NCBI GenBank assembly: GCA_949126835.1
Contig: OX421502.1
Location: forward strand, 33,213,227-33,277,226
DNA length: 64,000 nucleotides
From: Anisus vortex
Taxonomy: Eukaryota > Mollusca > Gastropoda > Planorbidae
Direction: 5' to 3'
Position numbers and translations under genes: made by a program. The first letter of the stretch is position 1, and every line of letters begins with the position of its first letter. The notes beneath the pieces were generated by a model, which did no database searches, was not told the DNA's origin, and worked only from the letters and a program-made list of their open reading frames with translations. Below are positions 38,580-51,360 of the stretch, in pieces.

Positions 38580-38825
38580 TTTCGTACAGGTCACTGTCCT
38601 ATAGGTGCCTATTTCGGAAGGTTCAGGCCCCACCTGGACTGGCGGAGTCGAAATTGCAGGGAAGCAGAACAGACGGTCGAGCAGTTGCTTTTAGACTGCC
38701 CTGCCTTGCAGGAGGATAGGGTGGATAGGAACGGTCAACTGTTTGCACCGAACCTAGATTCTCTATGGTGACTTAGCTACACCGTGTATCTAGCACAGTT
38801 TGTCCTCCGAGACCTAAGAGAGTAA
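38580..38825 (+). mobile_element. LINE ORF2 C-terminal relic with Cys-X2-Cys-type end
   Basis: One frame reads F-R-T-G-H-C-P-I-G-A-Y-F-G-R-F, then D-W-R-S-R-N-C-R-E-A-E-Q-T-V-E-Q and L-L-L-D-C-P-A-L. This is the C-terminal block of several LINE clades, usually L-R-T-G-H then C-x-x-C-G-E-x-E-E-T-x-E-H-L-L-x-E-C-P. The first Cys of the motif is Ser here, an in-frame TAG lies just upstream, and a TGA interrupts the last 20 codons. It is not related to the LINE tail at 24131. Confidence 0.72.
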
Positions 38826-39837
38826 TCACTCGGGTGAATTCGTACTTCGTTTCAAACAAAACCCATGATCATTGTACTTTTATTATGTTGTAAACATTTG
38901 ACAATAACATAAGCGTGTAAGTCATTGGCTAGTATTAGGCGCATGAATGTGTTTGGAGACAAGAGGGCTTACAGAGATTCCCCCAAACTAGGGCGCTTAT
39001 TCCGACACAAGGGCCCAGACAACGGCACATATACGTATTCCCTAGATTCTAGATTAATCTCCCGACATGCATCCATTCCCCGGCCCGGTACATGTTTTCT
39101 TTTTCTCCTCGTGTCTGATCAATTTGAGACTTTCTATTCTAATACATGTACGACTTTTGGAAGGGGTAGGGGAGGAGAGAGTCAGGGAGAGCGTGGAAGA
39201 CAGTTACGACAGCCTGGCCCCTATTGACGCGACCATTGTACCGGGTCAATAAGCGAGATGTTGACAAACCAGAACAGTCACTTAACAACGATTTCACGAG
39301 GTCCGTTCAGTCTGAAGCCGAGGCTTTCGGCTGAGAGGGAGAAATTGGGTGGGTGGGTGGGGACCTTGTGTTTTGTTTTTGTTTATTTAGCAGGAGAGGG
39401 GGAGGGCGATGGGAGGGGGGTGTGCAGACATCTTTAATCGATTTCTGCTTAACATTCCCCTTCCTCTTGTTGACAGCATGTCACCACTGTCAGCAGGTTT
39501 CCCTGACATAATAAAAAATTTATATCTGTCCAAGATCTAGATGACGTAGTTGTGTCCACTGACATTTGATCCATTTCATTGACTCGATGGGTTGTGCTGG
39601 TTGATATTATAAGCTGCTGCAGCTGATCTAATAATGTCCAAGCTGACATTGCACGGGGGTAGTAGTCTTACGTCTATACTGATCAACTTGACCGGCATAT
39701 AATTAATGGGGTCCGCTACATAGCTGAAGATGCCAATGGGAAACTTTAGGCCTATCAACTTGCTACGTTTCGTTCATATCATAATTTGTTATAAGTTGAA
39801 GTAAATCATAGTGGATATTATATATATAATATAGTAT

Positions 39838-40094
39838 GTAAAGTATCCCGTCGGACCAAATTGTTCATAGGGCCAGTGAAGCAGCGTTCACCATTTCTGT
39901 GGCCGCGGCATACTAGGGGATGTGTGGCCAGCACAATGCCCAGCCGTCTTTACTTTACCCTAACTAATGTCGGTCACTCATCAGAGCTGGGTAGACTCAG
40001 GGACATCCTCTAGTCCCGGGAAAAAAAATCATATCCTTCACCAGGACCCTCGGTATGCCATCCGAACGCGCTGCCGGCTCGGGCACGGTGCCCC
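39838..40094 (-). mobile_element. tRNA-headed SINE, family 1, copy 7
   Basis: The minus-strand copy lacks the B box itself (CACCAGGACCCTCGG joins directly). GATATTATATAT occurs near both ends and may be the target duplication. It lies about 540 bp before the first recognised ADCY9-like exon. Confidence 0.82.
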
Positions 40095-40637
40095 ATGATA
40101 TTATATATGCAATACAGTTACTGTTTTTTTGTTGTTGTTTTTTTTTGCTTCTCAGATTGTGGTCACTAAAGTTCTTTTTTGCTCTTTAGTTTAGTTAGGG
40201 GTGATATGGTGCGAACAGTGTGATAATTTCGAAATGGGAGCGTGTTAATGGAGTGGGGTGAGGATAGTGCTGCTTACAAGACGTAGAGCTACTCAAACAC
40301 ACCGTCTACCGTTTATTATGCTAGTGAAGATCATTTCATATTTTTATTTTTACATAATAGTAGAATATGGATCTAAGTCAATTATGCTTGATCTTGTGAA
40401 ATTTGTCACATAACTTTTAACAAGATGTAATAGGGACTCACTATCTGGGCATGTAATAGTATGAATGGCAGTGTTTTACTTGTTTTACATCTTGTATTTA
40501 GTGTTATCGAAGGTCAAATGTAACAGTGTGTCAAAGTTTGATACGCTTAATTATATCATTGTATGTCAGAAAACTCAAGGCATATTCAATACAATTCCGT
40601 AACAATAATATGTGTATCTCTTTATCTTCTCCAACAG

Positions 40638-40721
40638 ATATGAGAGGCAGGAAAGAATTAATAGAGCACTATGACCCAGCCCAGTCCAGCTTCACCATCA
40701 AACATAGGGAGGAGATACGAA
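40638..40721 (+). CDS. ADCY9: ADCY9-like exon: end of C1a domain
   Basis: The acceptor is a pyrimidine-rich tract ending CCAACAG and the donor is GTGAGT. The exon starts with two bases that complete a split codon, reads 27 codons beginning MRGRKELIEHY, and leaves one base for the next exon. It aligns with the stretch of type 9 cyclases just before the conserved K-T-Y/F-L/F-I sequence that closes C1a. It is the most upstream exon I can recognise. Entry in the middle of C1a shows that at least one large upstream coding exon must exist. Confidence 0.85.
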
Positions 40722-43700
40722 GTGAGTATCATCTAGCCATGTAGTGTGTGTGTGTCTTTACCTTTTGAGCCATTTTACTTAATCCAGCACTGTATCTACA
40801 GTGTGATAAATCTAGCCATGTGCAATTTAGCTAGTTATGTCCCTTGACCTAAGTAGAGAGAGAAAATGCTGATACATTTTACATACCTGGGTACCTCCCC
40901 TTGTATTTCGCCGTATTGCTACGCCTTTGACACCCTCGATACGGTGTTACGAACAATTTAGAAACGAATACGGTCAACGGAAAATGTATCATTTTTCAAA
41001 TTTTTTGTGTGGATAGATTAAGAAAGAAAAGTTGTCAATAATATTTGTTTACTTTTGGAGTTTAAATCGTAGCCTAGCATTTCTATTTGGATACCCTAAA
41101 CGAGAAAATAAAAAAACAAAACAGTATATTTTCAAGAAGCATACATACGTTTTGAAGCTCATATTATGTGGTAATCGGTAATTCCCCATTACTTCACGCC
41201 TTTCTTTTTTTTAGGTCAATCTGTCTATCGATTTTACTATCTATCTATTTATATATATGTATAGATATAGATATATATTGTCACGTTGACTCACTATATC
41301 TGACTGATCTAAGTGTCAAATTCCCGCCAACCAGTGCCCTCACATAGGGGAGGGGGGGGGCAAAGAGAGGGCGCATATGCCCGGGGGCGGCACTTCGAGG
41401 GGGGGGGGGGCAAATGTTGTTTAAATAGAGCACTAAACAAGCAGTTACAGAATGCAAGGGGCGGCGCTGAAACTTTTGCCCTGGGGCGCCAAATAAGCTT
41501 GTAAAGGCACTGCCGTCAACTGTCCTTAAAATGCACTTTTGGGTCAGTTAGAATACGCCAATTAAAAATGGCATTTACCCAGGTATGATTTAAAAAAAAA
41601 CGGCTGAAAACTGAAAATACACTTTTTTTATTGCTTGTTTTGCATTGGCACTAGATATCAAGACATTCTTTATCACTGGACGCAAGCCTGGGAAGGAGGG
41701 TATCCCTGGACTGGAGCAGTTGGCCGATGAAAGGCCCGCAGACCTTGCGGTGGACAGCCCAGTGAGTCAGGTGAGTTGACCGTAGGCTTGTCGTAATCGT
41801 TGATCTTTTAATCTTTATTTCTGTTCATCCCTGGTATCCATAGCAAAGGTGTCTCAAACAGTGACCCGTATGCACGTGATAACACCGAACGATTCTATCA
41901 TAATCGATTGTATCGGAAACAAAAGCCTGAATCAATAAAGTTATCCTATACAACGGTATCAATGCCACCATTGGCTCAAGTGGTCTACTATTCCAGTCAA
42001 TGGCAAGGGACTTTGGTGTTTGCAGTACTGACCTATATACACGGGTCCCCCCAATGCTTATATAGAAGTATACATTGTTTTTGAATACCAGACCGTGGTG
42101 CATAATTTACTATGAAACTGGCATGAACAATTTTTGTTTGCTATTCAAGAGACAACTTCCTGATGTAAAATGACAACACATAAAATAACTAGAAATACTA
42201 TTTTATGTCTTAGTATACGGGAGTATACAAATAAATACTTTAAAATATCATATAATATTTGAGCCAGCTAGTTTATATTTTTAACTTTGTGAAGGCGTTT
42301 AAAGGCAGACCTTTTTTGTTGGCCTCATTGAGAGTTGATGTAGTGCCCATCCTTGTATATGTTACGGCCAAAGCCCGAAGTCGGCCAGATCGCGATTATC
42401 ACCTCACATTTGACCGGCCAATGCCCGAACTTTTCTTCATTTCGGACCTTGGCCGGCCAGTTCGCGAAATGGCCAGGGCAGGGGCGAACTGGCCGATTAA
42501 GAAGGTCGTGAGCAGATTTTGAGTGTTTGTGTACCGTAATTATTTATTAGGCCTATATTGATTAATTAATTATACTAAATTACAAAATCAGTCAAATTAG
42601 TTTATTATAGTAAATTATCAATCTTTCATTAAAATAAATTTAAAAAATCAATCAAATTAGTTTATTATTGTAAATTATCCATCTTTATTTATACTAAATT
42701 ACAAAATCAGTCATGTTCGTCTATTATAGTAAATTTTCAAACTTTATCATCATTTGATACAACAAGATAAACTTTTATGACATTTCGAATTACACAGCAG
42801 TTAGTTATTTTTACATTTGCATCGAGTGTATCTTTGGTGCGGCCACTTCGGGCTTTGGCCGTAACTTATATATTATATATATATATATATCAGTGCTATG
42901 CAAGTGTGCACGTCAGTGATCTGTGAAATGTATAGATTAAGCAAGGACTTGTACATTTTTAATCCGCCATATTGACTGATCACTGATCAATAAAATTATA
43001 TTTATTTCCTTAACACTGACCTGTAAATACATTGATAGTGACTAGTGACCATTACTTTCCAGTAGGTGAACATGTACTTTGATTTAAAATTAACTTTTGA
43101 AAACAAATTCAATATATTGAATCATTTTTTCTACCCCTTTTTAACGCAATGAATTTGTCAAAACTGACTCAAAACTACCTTCGGTTGCTCTGTTTGAGCC
43201 ACATAAAATGGCTTTATCGGCGTGCCGCCAGTTGCACACTCCTGCACTAAACCATAATACGCTGACCCTTGAAGATTAACCGATCAACATTTGATTATCA
43301 TATCTTTTCTCGTTGTTTTTTTTATATGGCATCATGAGTCATGAACCCTGGCATCATGAGTCATGAACCCTGGCATCATGAGTCATGAACCCTGGCATCA
43401 TGAGTCATGAACCCTGGCATCATGAGTCATGAACCCTGGCATCATGAGTCATGAACCCAACCTTTTTAATTTATCACATACATTTGTGTGTGTGTGTGTT
43501 CTAGCAATGACTGTTTACTATTTTTCTGTGTTTTATTTAATATTTCAGCAATCTACAGTGGCTGATTTGTCAAACGCTGAGGTAAGTCTTGTGAGCTCAC
43601 ATGTTCTGTTCTGTCTTTTAAGCTAAAAAAATTTTTTTTTTAATATTTCTTTTCACAAGTGGTTCATTTTGTTTTGGGTATGTCTAAAACTGTGACAGAA

Positions 43701-46700
43701 ATGAATTTAAGATTTGTGCTAAATACTTTCTGTGGCCCTTATTTTATATGTATAGGTTGACAGGCTATGCTTGTACTTTCAATGGACGTTATTTTTGTTT
43801 TTATGTCTAAAAGACTTGGTAACATGAACGTTTTAGGGTCTAGAGACTTGGTCACAATGTAGATAAGCATAATGACGATTAACCCTTACAGTCCCGCGCG
43901 CGCATATAGGGGAACTGAAGGCAGCATAGATAAGAAGTAGGTCGGTACGGGAAGGGTTAATGCAGGGGTCATAACTCAAAATATACCAATATGTGACTTT
44001 GCCCGTTCTTTCAGAATAGCCTCCATTAAGGCAGAATGAATAATGCAGTGTGTGTGTCTTGTTTTGACAGGTTTCTGGTGCCGTTTCAGCCGACCTTTTC
44101 TCAGGCACCACTGCTGCCGACCTATTCTCCAAGCGTGTCCCAGACGTCATGTCCCTCCCAGATGCCAGAAACAAGGCCCATAGCAACGCCGCCGAACAAT
44201 CAGGTACCTATCTAGCTAGACACCTGTGACATCCATTTATAGTCTCTTTATATAATTTATATCATAACCCACTGCTTAGATGGTTTTATTTATAAGTGTC
44301 TAAGCCTATGTGTAGATTAGACCTTGACCAATTTTTTTGTTTTCAATTTCTTTATACTTTATTGTATTTCGACTTCATTGACTGGTGCATTTGAATTACA
44401 GCATTGCGATTGGTTTGTTTCAAAATAGGACAAAAGATTCACTTTTTCTTTCTTTCTAAATTATAGTTTCGCCTTTTTATTAATGCATAACTTAATGTAG
44501 ACTGCAAGACTATTGTTTTTGTATTCAGTTTTTGTATTCATTTGAATAGTTTATAGCTTATCTCTTTCAAATATCGTAGTTAGGCGTAGTTCATTCTACA
44601 AACTGAAGAATATTTTACTAGAATTTCTTTTTTTTTTGTTTCAAAGAAGTAAGTTATTATAGACATACAGAGCAGGTAAAGTAAAGCTCACTGGATGTGG
44701 GTTGTACGGTAGCCTAAATGTACAATGGGATTGTGTGGCCGGGAAATAATCCTGGAACTTTTTTTTTTTTTTCCCCTTTTTATTTCTCTCCTCGGTGTAT
44801 GGGGTTGACATTAAAATATAACAAACTGTTTATTGAGATTTGAACCAAAGACTACCAAGTCGACAGTAATGTGAGCAACGCGAACAAATGATTATTTGAA
44901 GACGATTTTTTTTTAAAACTTAAAATATAAATATCAATGCATTGCATTAGTATATCCCATCCCATAGTAACAATAACAGGAAAGTCAAATAAAGGGGGAA
45001 TGTTTCCGGTATAAGTTGCGTCACTTTTTATTTTTACATTACTCTGTTCTCTGAACGTTTTTTTTTTAAATGAATACTTGTAGAGCTATCTTTTTCTAAA
45101 ATATGTTATTCCTTTGTACGGTTTTAATAACGTTACTAGACTCAGATATTACACATTGCTATTCTTCAATATAAGCCGTCGTTAATGCTTACAGCAGAAA
45201 ATATATCATTCATGCAGAATGCTGCTATCTCTCAAAAAGCATTTGCAGTGAATCCGAAAATGACCGATGATTTCATTCTTAATGCATGTGACTTAAGTTT
45301 TCCTTTTTTTTTGTAATCACGAAGTTGTTTGTTTTATGTCTTATATTTTTTTATAAAGAAGACTTATATATAGATTTTTTTAAAATACGTTTTACTTAGC
45401 AAACGCTGGCCGTGACGTAATCACGATACCGAGGTTTAAGGTGGGGTGGGGTGTGACAAACAGTGCAAGTTGTAAACTCTGATCTTGTAAAACAACGTCA
45501 CTCTAAATTCTACTGTTTTTTTTTTAATGTCTTTTTTTTACTGAAGAAAAGCGGTCCATAAATGACGATAGAGTCTATATGTGACGTGGAGGAGAGCAAT
45601 GTTTATAAAATGTGACGTCACGTCATATGCACCTTGAAATAGTTTTTGTGACATCACATTAAAATGATGGTCTGACTTTTTATTAAAGCCATTTTTTTTT
45701 AAAGCAGATTTATCTGTTTCATGAAGGAATTACCACTTTTATTTTTCTTCTTGTTTTAAGTAGTGGCGCCAAGTGAGTTGACTTCAATATTAATGTATAT
45801 ATCTGTGTGCATGTTTCTTGTGTGTTGCATCTTGCACTCTAAGACACGGCTAGCGCACGTGTTTCTCTCCGCTGTCTGTGTTTCTCTTCACTGTCGTGTT
45901 CGGTGGACGTTTGTTTTTTCGAACGCTGCCGTATGCCGTGTCGCATTAAGTGTTTGCCGTGTCGCAATATGTGTTTGCTGTGCCGTATGATGTGTTTGCC
46001 GTGTCGCATGTGTTTGCTGTATCACACGAAGTGTCAGCAGCGCACGCGCCATGTTTTCCTGTCGCATGAGTTTGCCGTGCCACGCGCCTGCATGACGTGT
46101 TTTTGTCGTATCACACGCTGTGTAAACAGTGTCACACGCCTTGTCTGTCTTGTCACATGATGTGAAAACAACATAATGCAGATCTGAGTGAACGATCTGT
46201 CACGACTATGTATTAGTATGTATGTAATATGAAATGCTTGTGGCCTGATTTTATTTTGTTTTTAAATATGTCGGCTGAGAAACAAAATCGTTTCTGTTAA
46301 GACACGGTTGCCAAGCGACGGCGCGTTTCGGCTGGCTTACCGAAGGTTCTTGGTTCGAATCATGATCAAGGTTTAGGATATCTTTCCGCCCACGGAAGGT
46401 GGTGTCCCTGAGTCTACCCGGCACTGACGGGTACCTGACATTAGTTGGTGTAAAGAAAAAGGCAGCTGGGCATTGTGCTGACCACACAATCTCCTAGCAT
46501 GCCGTGGCCAACAGAAGCTGATGAACGCTGTTTCATCGGCCCTATGATCGATACGGTGCGACGGGTGCTTTACTTTCACTTATGTAAGCTAAGACTCCAC
46601 CAACATTTGCCATTTAAGTCCTACATAATTTAGTCATCACTACATTTTTCACAAACCCTTAATGTTTTGTTAATTGGCTCTATCCTCACCAACAAGAATC

Positions 46701-49700
46701 GGTCTTTCACCACGAATAGATTTGTAACATATGCAGCAATATACACCGTTATGAAAACATCAGTTATTGTTTACTAGTTGTTGTTGCACCATTTAAAACA
46801 ACAACAACGATGATTTTGCCTGCAGGTATTTGGTGAAATCTAACCCAGACTGTATTTTGTGGTCTAGCCTGGTATACTAATGGTTGTCCATGTTCAATGC
46901 TCTCAATATCTGCATTCGCAGCGGATCACATACAAGTTGTTGTTATTCGTTCTCACACTCTCACTCTCTCTCACTCACCTCTCTAACACACACACTCTCT
47001 CTCTCTCACTTACACTCTCTTACACTCTCTCTCACTCACATCCTATCTCACTCACACACTCTTTCTCAATCTATCCCTCTCTCTCTCTCTCTTTTTCACA
47101 CCATCTCTCTCACTCTCACTCACACACCCTCTCTTGCGTGATTGTCTACGCTGCTTGCTGCGCTGACATTTGTCTCCCTATAGTGACATATGCCACGTTG
47201 ACATTTTGTGACGGTTGGCTTTTGTTGTAGCGCTGTTAGTGCCGCCTTTTAGTTCTCTCCGTGCCCTTCGAAAAAAAAAGCATAAATCAACAGAATGGTT
47301 CTTTGTGTGTATTTTGTAAGGTACGAGTCCAATCTGAGTACAAATGAAGTGTAGACATACGAGTTGTTGACAAGTGGTAGGTGGGCTGAAGTGGATTGGG
47401 GGCCCCACACAAGCTGGGCACAAGGGTGGATTCTAAGGCGAAATTCCAGAGTTCGAATCTTGAAAGGCGTAGCGACAATGCCTGTGTGTGTTATCCACAG
47501 TCTCTCAATACAAGGGCACATGGATATTTACTGCCTGTTGAAAAAAGATGTGACCTATCCACAGTAGAATTATTACTTCGAATCTAATTAAATGTCTGGA
47601 GCAGAAAAGAAAAATTTAAACACGAAACTTTTCAGTAGGGAAGTCCGCAAGCAGCGTTAGACTTTATTAGAAAACCATTTTTGTTATATAAATATTATGC
47701 ATTCATATATACATTCATCATTTGAGCCCAGTTTGTGATTTGCATTCTGTTACAAAACTACAGACTTCTATTATATACATTCATCATTTGAGCCCAGTTT
47801 GTGATTTGCATTCTGTTACAAAACTACAGACTTCTATTATATACATTCATCATTTGAGCCCAGTTTGTGATTTGCATTCTGTTACAAAACTACAGACTTC
47901 TATTATATAGGTGGAGTATTAAAATGCGTCGTAAAATGATGAAATTATGAATCTGTCTAAAAATGATGCAACGTGTGAATATCCCTGAAAAACAGTGGAG
48001 TTTAAAAAAATGCTTTAAAATGAATATGCCGAAAAAAATGTAATTTTGAATATCCCTTAAAATATTATGGAATTTTTTTATATTATACCTTAAATATAAC
48101 TTGAATTGAAAATGCCTGTAAGTGGAGTTTGGGAAAGCTAGTGAAATTTGCTATATAATAGACAAAGCAGTCTTTAAGCTTTTTTTTTTTTTTTGGAAAT
48201 AAAAAAAAATGTGTCAAAATATGTTGTTAAATTATTAGATCGAAGTCATTTGTTCTAATAGTATCTTTTTCTGAATTTATCCCCTTAGTTCTTTATTTAC
48301 TGAAATTATTTTATTTTTTCAATTTGGACTACCTATATACTTACTCATCAATAAGACACTTCACACATACATTGTATCCCGTCGGACTAAATTGATCCAT
48401 TGGGCCGGTGAAGCAGCGTTCACCGGTTCTGTAGCCACGGCATACTAGTGGATTGTGTGGCCAGCACAATGTCCAGCTGCCTTTACTTTAGCCCAGCTAA
48501 GGTCAGGTGCCCATAAAGAGCACCTCAGACTCACCACATCACCCTCCAGACCCGGGAACAAATCCTAGCCTTCACCAGGGTTCGAACCCAGGACATGTGG
48601 GTACGCCAGCCGAACGCGTTGCCACCTCGACCACGGTGTCCCTGTCACGCATATACTGGATTGTAAACAGTTTTGAAAAGTTTTGAATTATGAAATAATT
48701 TCAAAACGTGAAGGAAACAAAAAATACATTAAACTAATGAAGCCATGAATAAGAGTTTTAATCTTGTATTAAGATCTTTTGTTTTTGTCATTTTTTCTTT
48801 GACATTCTTCTGTTCTCTAGGAGACCAGACGTGTGGCCGTCGCGTGGTGTTTCTCTGACGTAATCCTCCACATTGTCTTTTCACATCTTCCCGCCATTCA
48901 CCATATGAACTTTAAATAAAAAAAAGATATTTTTATATAGAAAACTAAAAGAGAATTATTTTTTTCTAAATGTATGCTGAATAGAAAACTGTGTGTGTGT
49001 TTATTTTGTTGTCATAGAAACGGTATTTTAGCGCCAACCCCGGAGTGTCCATTATTGTGCTGAAAGTAAAAAAAGAAACAGAAAAAAACAACAACCTTCT
49101 GCTTGGTTTTAATAATTGAGGAAGGTCCTTTCATGGTCGGGCCGACCATTTTGATCACGCGACGTAGTTCATCTCTTTCATCTGCCGCGAGGCCAATTTT
49201 GTAAATATTTTTTTTTCATCTTTTAATAAATGAAGCTTAAGTAGAATGACGTCATCTGAGTGTGTGTTCTACTTACTTTCGTTTATTATCTTATCTTCTC
49301 TGATACATTACAGACGCTCTTTCTATAAGAAGGAAGAAAGGGTAGAGGTGGTGGGGAGGGGGGGGGGTGAATGCGACAAGTATTTTATTTTTCTTTAAAC
49401 TAATGTATTCATTTATTTTATTATTTTTTTTCGCGTTTCTCTAAAGGTCATTTTAACCAAACAGAACTGATCATTCGCTTCTGCCACAATTAAAGAAGTG
49501 AATTGTCTGGCCAGTACAATGCCCTCCTTCCTCTCCTCACCATAACGACAACATGGCCTACCCACATCACTAAAAGAAGTGAATTGTCTGGCCAGTACAA
49601 TGCCCTCCTTCCTCTCCTCACCATAACGACAACATGGCCTACTTACATCACTAAAAGAAGTGAATTGTCTGGCCAGTACAATGCCCTCCTTCCTCTCCTC

Positions 49701-51318
49701 ACCATAAAGGCATAACGACAACATGGCCTACTTATATCACTAAAAGAAGTGAATTGTCTGGCCAGTACAATGCCCTCCTTCCTCTCCTCACCATAAAGGC
49801 ATAACGACAACATGGCCTACTTACATCACTAAAAGAAGTGAATTGTCTGGCCAGTACAATTCCCCCCCTTCCTCTCCTCACCATAACGACAACATGACCT
49901 ACTTACATCAATCACTTACATGGAATGCTCACCGCCATTCTCTTCCGGCGAAAATAAATTGCATTTCCACCTCTCCGTTGTGTTGTTGTTATTTTCTTTG
50001 TTGCTGTTGTTATGTAGTGGGGGGGGGGGGGGGGGAGTCGAATCTACAGTCTGTTGTCAGTGACCTGTATACAAGATATTTTGTTGGGGTCTCCTTCTTT
50101 CATTAACAGAAACACACACACACACAACGTCATCCCTACCCCTTCCCCGCGCATATTACCAGATTGTAAGCCATAGATCTCTGTGACTGTATTGCAACTG
50201 TCTGGGATGGGTTAATTCAATTCACACGAGATGTCTTGTCAGTCTCGAGTTCATTCGGTTGATTAATTCTCTTGACTGTTGATAAATGATGCTGAGTACT
50301 GTTTGTTGATCGATAGCCCCGTGTACTGTCTGGTTACTATCAATCCATTGTACTGTCCGTTGATTATCAATTATTGTGAGTACATTTTGTTGATCAATAG
50401 CCCCGTGTACTGTCTGGCTACTATCGCCTCATAGTACTGCTTGTTGATTATCAATTATTGAGAGTACATTTTGTTGATCAATAGCCCCGTGTACTGTCTG
50501 GCTACTATCGCCTCATAGTACTGCTTGTTGATTATCAATTATTGAGAGTACATTTTGTTGATCAATAGCCCCGTATACTGTCTGGCTACGATCGCCTCAT
50601 AGTACTGCTTGTTGATTATCAATAGAAAATGCTGTCTAGTCCACTTCAATCCTTTGTACAGTGTGTTGGTTAGCGGCACTCTCTGCAGAACAATATATTT
50701 TACGCTGCTAATGGCTTTTTACAGAATATAGATACAAAAAAATGTGGCATAATGGGGCTTAATGGCACTTCCGGTAGAGACACCATTAGAATTTGTAAAT
50801 GCTTTCATGTTTACGTAATGGAATGTTGAATTTAAAATGTAGTTTGCAAAAATATGACCACTAGAGTAGTTTTTTTTGTTTTCATCTTCTTAACTTCCGT
50901 TTCCTACATTAATTATGAAGAACAGAAAGTGTATATAATTCGGTTGAATTCCCAAATGCAAGTGTATCGATTTTTCCTTGTGAGGTGAATTAGTGAAGTC
51001 ATTCCTCTACCGCTAGAGTGTTTTCTTGTGTATAAATACATCAGGACCAAACAGGGACAATAATAAATGTATCCATACGCGATGATTTCTTCGGCAACCT
51101 CTTGTTCTTGGCTTTTGCATTTGTTTAGCATTTAGAGTGATGTATCGACCTCCCACCCCCACCCCGCCCGACACAATAAAGACCCATAACGAAAAGTGGT
51201 GACGTGGTCCGCATGTCTACTATCACGTGCTCACCCAGTAGTTCTCAATATCTTATCTAATTGGCGCTAAAGTCATAACACTTGTATAACAAAATAATTG
51301 ATAGTGCTGGTGATTGAC

Positions 51319-51360
<42 letters not shown>

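Noticed and set aside
42259..42522. 87-codon frame overlapping the 505-bp element
   Set aside because: It spans the terminal inverted repeat boundary and has no recognised motif.
46880..47230. Ser/Leu/His-rich frames of 85-116 codons
   Set aside because: CT/CA low-complexity DNA with two overlapping frames open together.
47400..47480. Possible tRNA-like element with GAGTTCGAATC
   Set aside because: No matching SINE body, no second copy in the window and no A box.
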